Below, in pieces: positions 19,961 through 30,164 of a DNA stretch of 64,000 nucleotides. A model generated the notes under the pieces. It was not told where the DNA came from. It did no database searches and was given only the letters and a program-made list of their open reading frames with translations. A program made the translations under genes and the position numbers. Positions within the stretch are counted from its first letter, which is position 1. Each line of letters opens with the position of its first letter. The stretch is from Marinobacterium zhoushanense (GTDB taxonomy: Bacteria; Pseudomonadota; Gammaproteobacteria; Pseudomonadales; Balneatricaceae), in NCBI RefSeq assembly GCF_014641945.1, contig NZ_BMIJ01000006.1, positions 353,814 through 417,813 of the forward strand, written 5' to 3'.

Positions 19961-20970
19961 GTCTGCTGTTTTTCTCCGATCATCCGTTGCGCGGTCTGAA
20001 TACCTTCGGGTTCGAGGCCTATGCACAATGCTTTACTCGCATAGAGTCCAAGGATGACGTCATTTCGTTGCACCAATATTTGGATGAGCACAGGGTGCCG
20101 CTGCTGTTGATCGGTGGCGGCAGCAACCTGGTGCTCGGGCCGAAGGTGCCGGGGATTGTTGCTCAGGTGCTGATCGCGGAAATGGCACTGGAGGAGTTGG
20201 CCGCCGACCGGGTTCGGGTCACTCTGGGGGCCGGCGAAGCTTGGCATGCAAGTATCGAGCGCTTGCTCGACCAGGGTATTTATGGACTGGAAAACCTTGC
20301 GCTGATTCCCGGCTGTGTTGGCGCGGCACCGGTGCAAAATATCGGGGCTTACGGCGTAGAGGTGAAAGACCGTATCGAGGCGGTTGAGGTATATGATTGG
20401 CAGCAGCGTCGATTCTATTGGCTCGATAATGCTGAATGCCGGTTCGCGTACCGTGACAGCATCTTCAAGCATCATGCCGATCGCTATCTGATTACGCGGG
20501 TGCGTTTCCTGCTTAGCCGGTTGCCGAACTGCGTACTGAGCTACAAGCCTCTGCGAGAGGCGATCGAGCCGGGGCGGGAGCATAACCCGAGAGCAATATT
20601 CAATGCAGTATGTCGTATCAGGCGCGCCAAGCTGCCCGATCCCGATCTGTTGGGTAATGCCGGCAGCTTCTTTAAAAACCCGATTGTATCGGCTGCACAG
20701 TATGAAGCGCTAAAGCAGAAGTATCCCGATATGGTCGCCTATCCTGAGGGGAGTGCATTCAAGCTGGCTGCCGGTTGGTTGATCGATCGGCGGGGCTGGA
20801 AAGGCTATCGCCGGGACGGAGTGGGGGTGCATGAGCACCAAGCCTTGGTTTTGGTTAACCATGGCGATGGCTGTCGCCAGCAGATCGAGACGCTTGCCCA
20901 GCAAATTCGTAACGATGTGATGGAGCAGTTTGGCGTTCAGCTAGAGGTGGAGCCTCGCTTCTATCCCTGA
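19957..20970 (+). CDS. murB: UDP-N-acetylenolpyruvoylglucosamine reductase
   Basis: NADPH/FAD reductase making UDP-MurNAc for peptidoglycan. 337 residues, starting with TTG 19957. FAD motif LLIGGGSNLVL, then GLENLALIPGCVGAAPVQNIGAYG, the catalytic region RFAYRDSIFK and LGNAGSFFKNP with the proton-donor Ser. Long E. coli-type MurB including the final domain. Last gene of the envelope run; terminator follows at 21024. Confidence 0.96.
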   Translation: MSLLFFSDHPLRGLNTFGFEAYAQCFTRIESKDDVISLHQYLDEHRVPLLLIGGGSNLVLGPKVPGIVAQVLIAEMALEELAADRVRVTLGAGEAWHASIERLLDQGIYGLENLALIPGCVGAAPVQNIGAYGVEVKDRIEAVEVYDWQQRRFYWLDNAECRFAYRDSIFKHHADRYLITRVRFLLSRLPNCVLSYKPLREAIEPGREHNPRAIFNAVCRIRRAKLPDPDLLGNAGSFFKNPIVSAAQYEALKQKYPDMVAYPEGSAFKLAAGWLIDRRGWKGYRRDGVGVHEHQALVLVNHGDGCRQQIETLAQQIRNDVMEQFGVQLEVEPRFYP

Positions 20971-21023
20971 CCGGGGATCATCGGTATCTGAGTAGTCAAT
21001 TGATAGCTGTTTAAAGCGATGAA

Positions 21024-21050
21024 AAAGCCCGCCAAATGGCGGGCTTTCTT
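21024..21050 (+). terminator. bidirectional terminator between murB and rne
   Basis: AAAGCCCGCC (21024-21033), AAAT loop, GGCGGGCTTT (21038-21047), T-rich on both strands. Ends the convergent murB and rne transcripts. Confidence 0.94.
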
Positions 21051-21082
21051 TTGCGCGGGGTCTTCTCGGTCTGAACTAGGCC

Positions 21083-24000
21083 TCAGCTACCGCTTTCGGA
21101 GTCGGAGCTTGCCGCTTCCGTCTCTTTTTGCTTCTGGCGGCGGCGTACCTCGCGTGGATCGTTGGGAGCGCGACGGCTGCGGCGACGGCGAGCGGGCTGG
21201 GTCTGGTCAGCCTTTTCGCTTTCATCTTCCGCTACCGCCTCGACACTCTCCTGTGCGGCTTCTGCAGCGCTCTGCGTTTCAGCTTCCGCGCTCTCCGCTT
21301 CAGCGACTTCGGCAGCTGGTTCATTTTCCACTTCGGAAACCTCAGTAGCTTCGGTTTCCTGGGTTTCTGCTTCTTCTGCGCTGTCGCTTGATGCCTCGGT
21401 CGCTACTGGAACCTCCTCAGCCGAAGCTGCAGGCGCCTTCTCGTGTTCGACCTCGGCAGCCGGTTCCTCGGCGATACCAGTCGACTCCTCGCTGGCTGCG
21501 GTGGGCTCAGCATCCTGTGCAGCGGTCTGCTCGGCAGTGTCTGAGGTTTCCTCGGTCAAGGCAGTCGCTTCCACGACCGATTCGATGGCGGGCTCCGGCT
21601 CCACAGAGCGCTCGTCTGACTCGGAAGGCTTCGTCTCTTCCTCGGCTTGAGGCTCTTCCGACTGTGCAGAAACCTCCTCCGGCTTGCCCGTTGGCACGGA
21701 ACTGTCATCAGCCTGCGTCCCGGTTTCTACCGCCGCGGACTCCTCCTCCTGCTCGGCAGATACTTCGGCTTCACGCTTTGGTTCAGCCGCATCATCGGAC
21801 TGCGCCGCGATAGTCTCAGTGGTCTGCGTACCCTGTTCTGCCATCGGCTCGCCTGACTCTTGCAGTTCGGTCGCGGCCTCAGCTGCAGCACCTTCAGATT
21901 CAGGAGTCTCTACCGGAGTGCGCAGGGCGGTGCGTTCATCACCCTTGCGACGGCGGCGGCCACGACGGCGGCTGCGGCCTTCGTCACCTTCAGTGGAGGT
22001 ATCGGCTGCCTGAGTCTCCGCCTCTTGTGGCGCAGGCGTTTCCTCCTGCTGTTCGGCCGGGACGTTCTGGTTCAGCTCGTCGGACTGAGCGGTAGCTTCG
22101 CTATCACTGCGACGACGGCTGCGACGGCGGCGACGTGAGCGGCCGCTGCCTTCTCCCTTGTCCTGGTCAGAACGCTCGTCAGAGCCCTTGTCGCCGATCT
22201 TCGGCAGCGCCTGCTCCTGCTCGATAGTGATGATCTCATCGTTGTCGCGCGAACGACGGCGGTCGCCGCCCCGGCGATCATCGCTACGGCGGCGGGATTT
22301 ACCCGAACCGCCACGGCTGCGAGTCTCCTGAGTCGACCTGGTGCGAGGTTTCTCCTCCTCGCGTTCCTTTTTCGCCTCCGGTTTTGCCTCTTCCGGCTTC
22401 TTGCCGAACAGCCGACCCAGGGTTGCGACCACGCGCTCACCGAAAGAGAGGGTGACAGGTGTCGGCGCTGGTGAGGGCGTTTTATCCTGTGCCTGTGGCT
22501 GCTCGGTAAACGCTTTTTCTTCCGCGGACTGAGGTGCGCGGGCGGTTGGGATTACCGCCTCGACCGCCGCCTTTTCCCGCTTAACCGGTGCCGGTGAGGC
22601 CTCAGGCTGCTCTTCTACGGTCTCAGGCTGCAGGGTGTAGCTCGGGTCATGGGTGGTCGAAACGCTGTGGTCATCGCGCAGCCGTACCACTTCGTAGTGC
22701 GGCGTCTCCATATTCGGGTTAGGTACGATGACGATCTGTACCCCGTTGCGCAGCTCGATGGCGTGAACTTCGCGACGCTTCTCGTTGAGCAGGAAGGTGG
22801 CAACGCTGACCGGCAGAATGGCGCGGATCTGGGCGGTGCGGTCTTTGGCGGACTCCTCCTCGATCAGGCGTAGAATCGACAGCGCCAGCGATTCGGTATC
22901 GCGAATCGTGCCCTGGCCGTTACAGCGTGGGCAGACGTGTCCACGTGATTCGGCGAGCGACGGACGCAGGCGCTGGCGTGACATCTCAAGCAGGCCGAAG
23001 CGGGAGATGCGACCCATCTGTACGCGGGCACGATCCAGTTTCAAGGCATCGCCAAGGCGCTTCTCGACCTCACGCTGATGCTTGATCGGTGTCATGTCGA
23101 TAAAGTCGATCACGATCAGGCCGCCGATGTCGCGCAGGCGCAGCTGGCGGGCAATCTCGTCTGCCGCTTCCAGGTTGGTATTGAGAGCCGTTTCCTCAAT
23201 ATCGCCGCCGCGAGTAGCGCGCGCCGAGTTGATATCGATAGAGACCAGTGCCTCGGTAGGATCGATAACGATGGAGCCGCCGGAGGGAAGTTTAACTTCA
23301 CGCTCGAATGCGGTCTCGATCTGGGTTTCGATCTGGAAGCGGTTGAACAGCGGGATCTGCTCTTTATACAGCTTGATTCGGTTTTCGTAGCTTGGCATTA
23401 CCTGGCGAACGAACATCAGCGCCTGGTCATAGACCGTCTGGTCGTCGATCAGCACCTCGCCGATATCCGAGCGCAGATAGTCACGGATGGCACGGATGAC
23501 AACGTTACTTTCCTGGTAGATCAGGAAGGGCGCAGGGCGCGCGGCTGTTGCAGTAATCGCATCCCAGAGGGTGATCAGGTAGTCCAGGTCCCACTGCAGC
23601 TCTTCGCTACTGCGGCCGATACCGGCGGTGCGCACGATGGCGCCCATCTGATCCGGAATGTTGACGCCCGACAGGGCCTCTTTCAGCTGGGTGCGTTCGT
23701 CACCCTCGATGCGGCGTGAAATGCCGCCTGCACGGGGGTTGTTGGGCATCAGCACCAGATAGCGACCGGCGAGGCTGATAAAGGTGGTCAGGGCAGCGCC
23801 TTTGTTCCCACGCTCCTCCTTGTCGACCTGTACGATGACTTCGGAACCCTCTTTGACCATCTCCTTGATGCTTGGACGCTGGCCCCGTTCGGGTTGCTTG
23901 CTGAAGTATTCGCGCGAGATCTCTTTGAGGGGAAGGAAGCCGTGGCGTTCGGCGCCGTAATCGACGAAAGCGGCTTCCAGGCTGGGTTCTACGCGGGTGA

Positions 24001-24136
24001 TGCGGCCCTTGTAGATGTTGGCCTTTTTCTGTTCGCGGCTATCGGATTCGATATCCAGGTCGAAAAGGCGCTGGCCGTCTACCAGCGCTACGCGCAACTC
24101 TTCGGGTTGAGTTGCGTTGATAAGCATTCTCTTCAT
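21083..24136 (-). CDS. rne: ribonuclease E
   Basis: Endoribonuclease of mRNA decay and rRNA/tRNA processing and scaffold of the degradosome. 1017 residues from ATG 24136 ([13 protein letters not shown]); the frame is open seven codons further but without support. S1 domain about 39-119, DNase-I-like catalytic Asp301 and Asp344 (E. coli D303/D346), zinc-link VCPRCNGQG with Cys402 and Cys405. From about 520 the protein is disordered: two or three arginine-rich RNA-binding blocks (about 595-640, 680-700, 745-755), then a long acidic stretch rich in E, A, S and T (about 770-980), and a basic end. Divergent from rluC. Confidence 0.97.
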   Translation of the reverse strand: MKRMLINATQPEELRVALVDGQRLFDLDIESDSREQKKANIYKGRITRVEPSLEAAFVDYGAERHGFLPLKEISREYFSKQPERGQRPSIKEMVKEGSEVIVQVDKEERGNKGAALTTFISLAGRYLVLMPNNPRAGGISRRIEGDERTQLKEALSGVNIPDQMGAIVRTAGIGRSSEELQWDLDYLITLWDAITATAARPAPFLIYQESNVVIRAIRDYLRSDIGEVLIDDQTVYDQALMFVRQVMPSYENRIKLYKEQIPLFNRFQIETQIETAFEREVKLPSGGSIVIDPTEALVSIDINSARATRGGDIEETALNTNLEAADEIARQLRLRDIGGLIVIDFIDMTPIKHQREVEKRLGDALKLDRARVQMGRISRFGLLEMSRQRLRPSLAESRGHVCPRCNGQGTIRDTESLALSILRLIEEESAKDRTAQIRAILPVSVATFLLNEKRREVHAIELRNGVQIVIVPNPNMETPHYEVVRLRDDHSVSTTHDPSYTLQPETVEEQPEASPAPVKREKAAVEAVIPTARAPQSAEEKAFTEQPQAQDKTPSPAPTPVTLSFGERVVATLGRLFGKKPEEAKPEAKKEREEEKPRTRSTQETRSRGGSGKSRRRSDDRRGGDRRRSRDNDEIITIEQEQALPKIGDKGSDERSDQDKGEGSGRSRRRRRSRRRSDSEATAQSDELNQNVPAEQQEETPAPQEAETQAADTSTEGDEGRSRRRGRRRRKGDERTALRTPVETPESEGAAAEAATELQESGEPMAEQGTQTTETIAAQSDDAAEPKREAEVSAEQEEESAAVETGTQADDSSVPTGKPEEVSAQSEEPQAEEETKPSESDERSVEPEPAIESVVEATALTEETSDTAEQTAAQDAEPTAASEESTGIAEEPAAEVEHEKAPAASAEEVPVATEASSDSAEEAETQETEATEVSEVENEPAAEVAEAESAEAETQSAAEAAQESVEAVAEDESEKADQTQPARRRRSRRAPNDPREVRRRQKQKETEAASSDSESGS

Positions 24137-24623
24137 GTTGTTATGCGTTCTCAGCAAAACGCAACGCTACCACCGCCGGATCTGCTCCGGAGTGTGAAGA
24201 TGACGCCCAGTCTTTCTGATCGCTACTGGTCGCTCCGGTGTTTTGCAAACCGAAGCAACAAGCACGGGCAGTCGCGATTGCGGCTGCTCTTATATCGGCG
24301 GTGGAGGAAACGCAGACCTCTGTCGTTATAGTTGCTGGCTGTTGCTGCCTTTGGGGCAGGTTCCGGGTCAGCGTGCGTCTCCACCTTCAACTGGGCCTTC
24401 GGATTCAGGCGAAGGCCGTGAAAGCGTTACGTACAATAAGGTTTGATTTCATAAGAAACCATCAATCTCTGCCGCCGATCGGATCGTGCGCGGCCACGCT
24501 TCGAGGTGTGGGTGAGGGGCCGGCGACCTGGATTCAAAAATAGCTAAAGCCAACCGCCTGCGGCATCGCTAGAATATACCAGCTAACCCCAAGAGCATCA
24601 ACGAACGGACATATCAGTAACTG
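24137..24623. promoter_or_regulatory. rne 5' leader and rne/rluC divergent promoter region
   Basis: 487 bases with no convincing gene. RNase E normally represses itself through a long structured 5' leader, and this gap is long enough. Seen on the rne side: GCGTT/AACGC (24145-24149, 24158-24162), whose loop and 3' arm hold the GAGAAC ribosome site of rne, and CCGGA/TCCGG (24176-24180, 24186-24190). On the rluC side a TAGAAT box (24570-24575) could be a -10 element. The leader role is inference from the family. Confidence 0.5.
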
Positions 24624-25622
24624 ATGGCAAATGAAAGTACAGGCATCCAGAGCGGGGTGCAGTTTATTACCGTTGAAGAGGATCAGGGTGGGCAGCGTAT
24701 CGACAACTTCCTGCGCACGGCGTTGAAGGGCGCGCCGAAAAGTCTGATCTATCGTGTCTTGCGCAAGGGTGAGGTTAGAGTCAACAAGAAACGGATCAAG
24801 CCCGAGTATAAGTTAGAGCCTGGTGACCTGATCCGTGTTCCGCCCATCCGCCTGCCGGAAAAGGGCGATGCGCCGGTGGTTGGCGACAAGCTGCTGGAGT
24901 TCCTGGAGCGTGCGGTGGTGTACGAAGATGACGCGCTGATGGTCATCAACAAGCCTTCCGGCCTTGCCGTTCACGGCGGCAGTGGAATCAATCTGGGCTT
25001 GATCGAGGCACTGCGTCAGTTGAGACCCCAGCAACGCTTTTTGGAACTGGTGCACCGCCTCGATCGCGATACCTCCGGGTGCATCATGATTGCCAAAAAA
25101 CGATCGATGCTAAGGTATTTGCATGAGCTTCTGCGTCAGCACCGGGTGCAGAAGGTCTATCAGGCGCTGGTTCAGGGGCGCTGGGAGAGCAAGGATAAAC
25201 GCGTGGATGCCCCCCTGCTCAGAGGGGAGCTGAAGTCGGGTGAGCGCATGGTCAAGGTCGATGCCCAGGGTAAACCGTCGCTAACCGATTTTCGTATTCT
25301 GCGGCGGTTCGGCGGTTCAGCTACGTTGATCGAAGCGCGGCCGAAGACCGGCCGTACGCATCAGATTCGCGTGCACACCCAGTTTGTCGGGCACCCGATC
25401 ATTGGCGATCCTAAGTACGGCATAGATGTCATCAATCAGCAGTATCGTGAGTTGGGTTTCCGTCGACTGATGCTGCATGCAGCAGCACTCGAATTGAAAC
25501 TGCCGGATGGAACCCCACTTAAGGTAGAGGCAGCTCTCGAACCACAGATTGAATCGGCACTCGAACAGTTGCTCCATAGCGTTGAAAAGCAGGATCAGAA
25601 TCAGACAGGATCAGGATGTTGA
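24624..25622 (+). CDS. rluC: 23S rRNA pseudouridine(955/2504/2580) synthase
   Basis: Converts three uridines of 23S rRNA to pseudouridine. 332 residues: S4 RNA-binding domain (about 22-75) and RluA-type catalytic domain with HRLDRDTSG (144-152), catalytic Asp147, and the later GRTHQIRVH motif. Divergent from rne as in E. coli and Pseudomonas, which supports RluC over RluD. Its 3' end overlaps the next gene by seven bases. Confidence 0.94.
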   Translation: MANESTGIQSGVQFITVEEDQGGQRIDNFLRTALKGAPKSLIYRVLRKGEVRVNKKRIKPEYKLEPGDLIRVPPIRLPEKGDAPVVGDKLLEFLERAVVYEDDALMVINKPSGLAVHGGSGINLGLIEALRQLRPQQRFLELVHRLDRDTSGCIMIAKKRSMLRYLHELLRQHRVQKVYQALVQGRWESKDKRVDAPLLRGELKSGERMVKVDAQGKPSLTDFRILRRFGGSATLIEARPKTGRTHQIRVHTQFVGHPIIGDPKYGIDVINQQYRELGFRRLMLHAAALELKLPDGTPLKVEAALEPQIESALEQLLHSVEKQDQNQTGSGC

Positions 25623-26725
25623 ATGTAAACGAACGGGATCTGGCCCGTATTTTTTCCGCCGCCGATCACATGCTTATGAGTGGGAAAAGCCCCGATGTTG
25701 GCGCAATCTCCGCTCAAGTCGAGCTCACTCCCCGCGAGGTGGAAACGTCGCTTGAGCGCTGGTGGCATGGTCTACCCGGACGGCTTCAACTGGGCGATCG
25801 CAGCACCAGGGCGCTTCCGGATATGCCGGAGACGCTGGCGCAATCCTTTATGCGTGTCTGGCAGCAGGCGGTTCAGGAGGCACAGGCCAATGTGCGGCGG
25901 GATCGTCAGCAGCACGAAGTTGGCGAGGAGGAGAGCAGGCGTATCAGTGAAGAGGCTCTGCGGCAATCTCAGGGGGTTTATCAGGAGCTCGAAGCGCGTT
26001 ACCGCGAGCTGGGTGTTCGCCTGGAGCAATCAGAGCAGCATGCCAAGTCCCTCGAAGCCGAGATCGCGGTGCTGAAGAACAACCTCTCCATCGAGACCAA
26101 TGAACGCAAGCGGGAAGAGCAGCTGCGCGCCAATCTCGATCACGAGCTCACCCAGCTGCGCAAGCAGTACGAGGATTATCGCCGCAACACCGAACAACGG
26201 TTGAAGGATGAGCAGCGCAAAGGGGTCGAAACGACAGCGAAAGCGGAAGTGGAGGTTCGCCACTATCGTAGTGCCTTGGACAAGGTCAGGGATGAGGCGG
26301 GGCGCAAAGAGGCCGCATTGACCCGCGACCTGCATGAACATCAGAGCGAACTGGCGCGTAAGGACGTCAAGCTCGATACCCAGGCCAGCCAGATCAAAGC
26401 GTTGGAAGCTGAGCTTGGCGCGATTAAGCAGAATATTGGTGTACAGCATCGCGATCTCTCAAAAACCAATAGCGCACTGCTGTCTGAGTCTAATAAAAGC
26501 AAAAGATTAGAAGATAAGGCGAAGGAGCTTGCTGAAGAGTTGCAGCGGTCCCAGCAGCGCGCGATGACGGCGGCGAGCGATGCGGCACGACGGGAAAATG
26601 CGTTGCGCGCTCAACTGAAGGAGCGTGATGAGGCGATGATGAAAGCCCAGGCACGTATCACTGCGCTGGAGAAGCGACTGGTGACTCAGGACGAAGAGAT
26701 TCGACGGCTCAGTGCGCGTCTATAA
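25616..26725 (+). CDS. KfrA-like DNA-binding coiled-coil protein
   Basis: 369 residues. The first about 110 form a helical domain of KfrA N-terminal type ([27 protein letters not shown]; then a helix with [12 protein letters not shown]), expected to hold a helix-turn-helix. From about 100 to the end the protein is nearly all heptad-like coiled coil rich in E, Q, K and R. KfrA proteins are best known from plasmids, where they bind their promoter and help plasmid positioning; chromosomal copies are largely unstudied. Starts at ATG 25616 inside the end of rluC. Family call rests on domain layout, not a search. Confidence 0.65.
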   Translation: MLNVNERDLARIFSAADHMLMSGKSPDVGAISAQVELTPREVETSLERWWHGLPGRLQLGDRSTRALPDMPETLAQSFMRVWQQAVQEAQANVRRDRQQHEVGEEESRRISEEALRQSQGVYQELEARYRELGVRLEQSEQHAKSLEAEIAVLKNNLSIETNERKREEQLRANLDHELTQLRKQYEDYRRNTEQRLKDEQRKGVETTAKAEVEVRHYRSALDKVRDEAGRKEAALTRDLHEHQSELARKDVKLDTQASQIKALEAELGAIKQNIGVQHRDLSKTNSALLSESNKSKRLEDKAKELAEELQRSQQRAMTAASDAARRENALRAQLKERDEAMMKAQARITALEKRLVTQDEEIRRLSARL

Positions 26726-26823
26726 GTCGACGCGTTTGAGGAATGGACGCGGAAGCGTCGCGCTGCTATACATATTCTCTGTGGTTATATGAGATTGTTT
26801 TTTTGATTACAAAAAACGGATGA

Positions 26824-27807
<984 letters not shown>

Positions 27808-27821
27808 AGCGGTAGTCATCC

Positions 27822-28883
27822 TCAGCTCGCCCGCGTAAGGACGAACCTGTCCTGTTTCGGCGTTAGTTCCATTGCCTGCGCCAGTTTCTCATAGCACTTC
27901 AGTCGGTCTGCGAACCGGTAGGTGACGTTGATCGCCAGGATCTCGTCGACCTCATACTGATCACTTAGCTGCTCAAGTTGCTCACGGCACTGTTCCGGTG
28001 TGCCCAGAATCATCGTGCTCAGCGTCTCATCGAAATAGGCCTGGTCGGAAGGTGACAGGTGTCGGTAGAGTGACTGTACCTCTTCGGGCGAGCGCAGACC
28101 CTCACGATTGCCATGCAGATAGGCTTGCACCTTCCAGTAGGTATGGGTGGATGCGATGAATTTCGCCTCTTCCAGCGAATCCGCACAGATAACAGCGGTG
28201 GCCAGCATAGCGCTTGGTTGCTCGGCGAAGCCGCGGGGGCGATACGCCCTGCGATAGGCGCGAAGGATATCGGGTGAGCGATAGTCGGTGCCGATAAACA
28301 GGGCCAGTACAAAGCCGGTGCCCAGGGATGCCGCCAGGCTGGTGCTGCCGCTGCCCGAGCCCAGTACCCAGGGTGTGGGCGGGGTCTGGGTTCCTGGCAT
28401 AGCGCGCAGGCCTCGATACTGATGTTCGTCGGGCAGATCGTTGCATACCAGGGCTAGAAGGTCCGCCAGCCGCTCGGCATACAGGTCGCTACCGGCAGGA
28501 GGTGCGGGATAGGCCAGGGCGTGGGTCGACAGGCTGCTGCCACCGGGGGCGCGGCCGACGCCCAAGTCTATCCTGTCGGGAAACAGCGCCTGTAGCGAGC
28601 TGAAGGCTTCGGCAACCTTGAGTGGGCTGTAGTGGGAGAGCATAACGCCACCGGATCCGACACGGATCTCCTGCGTCTGACTCGCGATGGCCGCAATCAG
28701 TATCTCCGGTGCGGGGCTTGCGTAACTGGGGGTGTTGTGATGTTCGGCTACCCAGTAACGGCTGTAGCCCAAGGCTTCGCACTGCTGTGCCAGTTGCACG
28801 CTACGGCGCAGTGCTTCCTCAGCAGGCCTGCCGTCGTATACCGGCGATTGATCGACAACGCCAATGCGTAACGACTGTCTCAA
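27822..28883 (-). CDS. LLM-class (luciferase-like) flavin-dependent oxidoreductase
   Basis: 353 residues from TTG 28883, which sits behind GGAGGG at the end of the upstream gene (overlap TTGA). A much longer open frame extends to 29186 but runs antisense-like through the neighbour and is not used. Typical LLM family features: RIGVVDQSPV start, YWVAEHHNTPSYASPAPE, VGSGGVMLSHYSPLKVAE and DRIDLGVGRAPGG. Uses reduced flavin; the substrate is unknown. Similar genes in gammaproteobacteria are annotated as YhbW-like monooxygenases. Coupled to the GlcG-type gene. Confidence 0.88.
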   Translation of the reverse strand: MRQSLRIGVVDQSPVYDGRPAEEALRRSVQLAQQCEALGYSRYWVAEHHNTPSYASPAPEILIAAIASQTQEIRVGSGGVMLSHYSPLKVAEAFSSLQALFPDRIDLGVGRAPGGSSLSTHALAYPAPPAGSDLYAERLADLLALVCNDLPDEHQYRGLRAMPGTQTPPTPWVLGSGSGSTSLAASLGTGFVLALFIGTDYRSPDILRAYRRAYRPRGFAEQPSAMLATAVICADSLEEAKFIASTHTYWKVQAYLHGNREGLRSPEEVQSLYRHLSPSDQAYFDETLSTMILGTPEQCREQLEQLSDQYEVDEILAINVTYRFADRLKCYEKLAQAMELTPKQDRFVLTRAS

Positions 28884-29275
28884 ACCAAACCCTCCAGCGC
28901 GTCGCGTGCTACCTCTATATCCTGCTCGGCGGAACCGCCGGAGACGCCGATGGCGCCAACCAGTTCTCCATCGATACAGATCGGGAGGCCGCCGCCAAAC
29001 AGCATCAGACCACCGTTGCTGAGCTCGAACCCGGTCAGCGTATGGTTGCGTACAATGTCGCCGATGGCATGGCTGGGGGCGTTGAACATGGCCGCGCAGT
29101 TGGCCTTGCGCATGGCGATATCGGCTGAGCCGGCAAATGCGCCATCCATGCGGCAGAACTGTAGCAGGTGGCCGCCAGCGTCGCATACGGCAATGCTCAT
29201 GGTGCAGCCGTGGCGGCTGGCTGCTTCGCGTGCTCGGGCCAGCAGCTGGTCATTTATTTGATTGCTGAGTCTCAT
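28880..29275 (-). CDS. GlcG/HbpS family heme-binding-like protein
   Basis: 131 residues of the DUF336 fold: MSIAVCDAGGHLLQFCRMDGA, then KANCAAMFN, FGGGLPICIDGELVGAIGVSGG. In the family this fold binds heme or small ligands (HbpS) or accompanies glycolate oxidation genes (GlcG). Its TGA stop overlaps the TTG start of the luciferase-like gene, so the two are made together. No signal peptide, so cytosolic. No glycolate genes nearby; function open. Confidence 0.85.
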   Translation of the reverse strand: MRLSNQINDQLLARAREAASRHGCTMSIAVCDAGGHLLQFCRMDGAFAGSADIAMRKANCAAMFNAPSHAIGDIVRNHTLTGFELSNGGLMLFGGGLPICIDGELVGAIGVSGGSAEQDIEVARDALEGLV

Positions 29276-29496
29276 CTTGATCTATCCGTTTCAGGTGCTG
29301 GAGCAATAGTAAGGTATCTAAAAGGTGTTGCCTGCCTGCTCGAGCTGAAACACCAAATCCCGCTTTTGCAACTTGGTTGACCGGCATCAGTGCTGGAAAG
29401 CGTATTTCGGGTCTGCGTGGATGCTGCGTTGAAAGGCTGGAGGAATTCGGGGTAGAGTGGCGCACTGTTTATATAAACCGATAGCGGAGAGCGAAC

Positions 29497-30114
29497 GTGG
29501 AGCTGGCTTGTCTTGACCTGGAAGGTGTTCTTATCCCTGAGATCTGGATCGCATTTGCGGAAGAGACCGGTATCGAGGCGCTGAAGGCCACGACCCGCGA
29601 TATTCCCGACTACGACGTGCTGATGAAACAGCGCCTGTCGATTCTCGATCAGCATGGTCTGACACTGCCGCAGATCCAGGATACCATCAGTCGCCTGAGT
29701 CCGCTCGACGGGGCGCGTGAGTTTGTCGACTGGCTGCGCGAGCGTTTCCAGGTGGTGATCCTGTCCGATACCTTTTACGAGTTCGCGGCACCGCTGATGA
29801 AACAGCTGGGCTATCCGACGCTGCTGTGCCACAAGCTGGAGGTCAACGGCGACGGGCGCATCACCGACTACACCCTGCGCCAACGGGATCCCAAGCGGCA
29901 GTCGGTACGTGCCTTCCAGCTGCTCAACTACCGCGTCATCGCCGCCGGTGATTCCTACAACGATACGACGATGCTGGCACAGGCGGAAAAGGGGATCCTG
30001 TTCCACGCGCCGGATAATGTCATTGCCGAGTTCCCGCAGTTCCCGGCGGTACACAGCTACGACGACCTGAAAAAAGAGTTCATCAAGGCCAGTAACCGAG
30101 AGCTTTCGCTCTAA
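29497..30114 (+). CDS. thrH: bifunctional phosphoserine phosphatase/homoserine phosphotransferase ThrH
   Basis: HAD-superfamily enzyme of 205 residues: motif I CLDLEGVL (nucleophile Asp7), motif II VVILSDTFYEF, motif III region DPKRQSV and motif IV AAGDSYNDTTM. The DxEGV variant of motif I and the length match ThrH of Pseudomonas, which dephosphorylates phosphoserine and can transfer phosphate to homoserine. GTG start at 29497 with GGAGAG just upstream. The 221 bases between it and the divergent GlcG gene hold its promoter but no other gene I can see. Confidence 0.93.
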   Translation: MELACLDLEGVLIPEIWIAFAEETGIEALKATTRDIPDYDVLMKQRLSILDQHGLTLPQIQDTISRLSPLDGAREFVDWLRERFQVVILSDTFYEFAAPLMKQLGYPTLLCHKLEVNGDGRITDYTLRQRDPKRQSVRAFQLLNYRVIAAGDSYNDTTMLAQAEKGILFHAPDNVIAEFPQFPAVHSYDDLKKEFIKASNRELSL

Positions 30115-30141
30115 TTCCGGTTGGTATGATCGGTCTTGCAA

Positions 30142-30164
30142 GAAGGGGCGGTTATAGCCCCTTC
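30142..30164. terminator. hairpin between convergent thrH and pabB
   Basis: GAAGGGGC (30142-30149) pairs with GCCCCTTC (30157-30164); the pabB stop codon lies in the loop. Neither side has a strong T-run, so it may be a weak terminator or an end-protecting stem. Confidence 0.5.

Noticed and set aside
28884..29186. N-terminal extension of the luciferase-like gene
   Set aside because: It is out-of-frame sequence of the GlcG-type gene; the family alignment starts near 28883, where a ribosome site and stop-start overlap are found.
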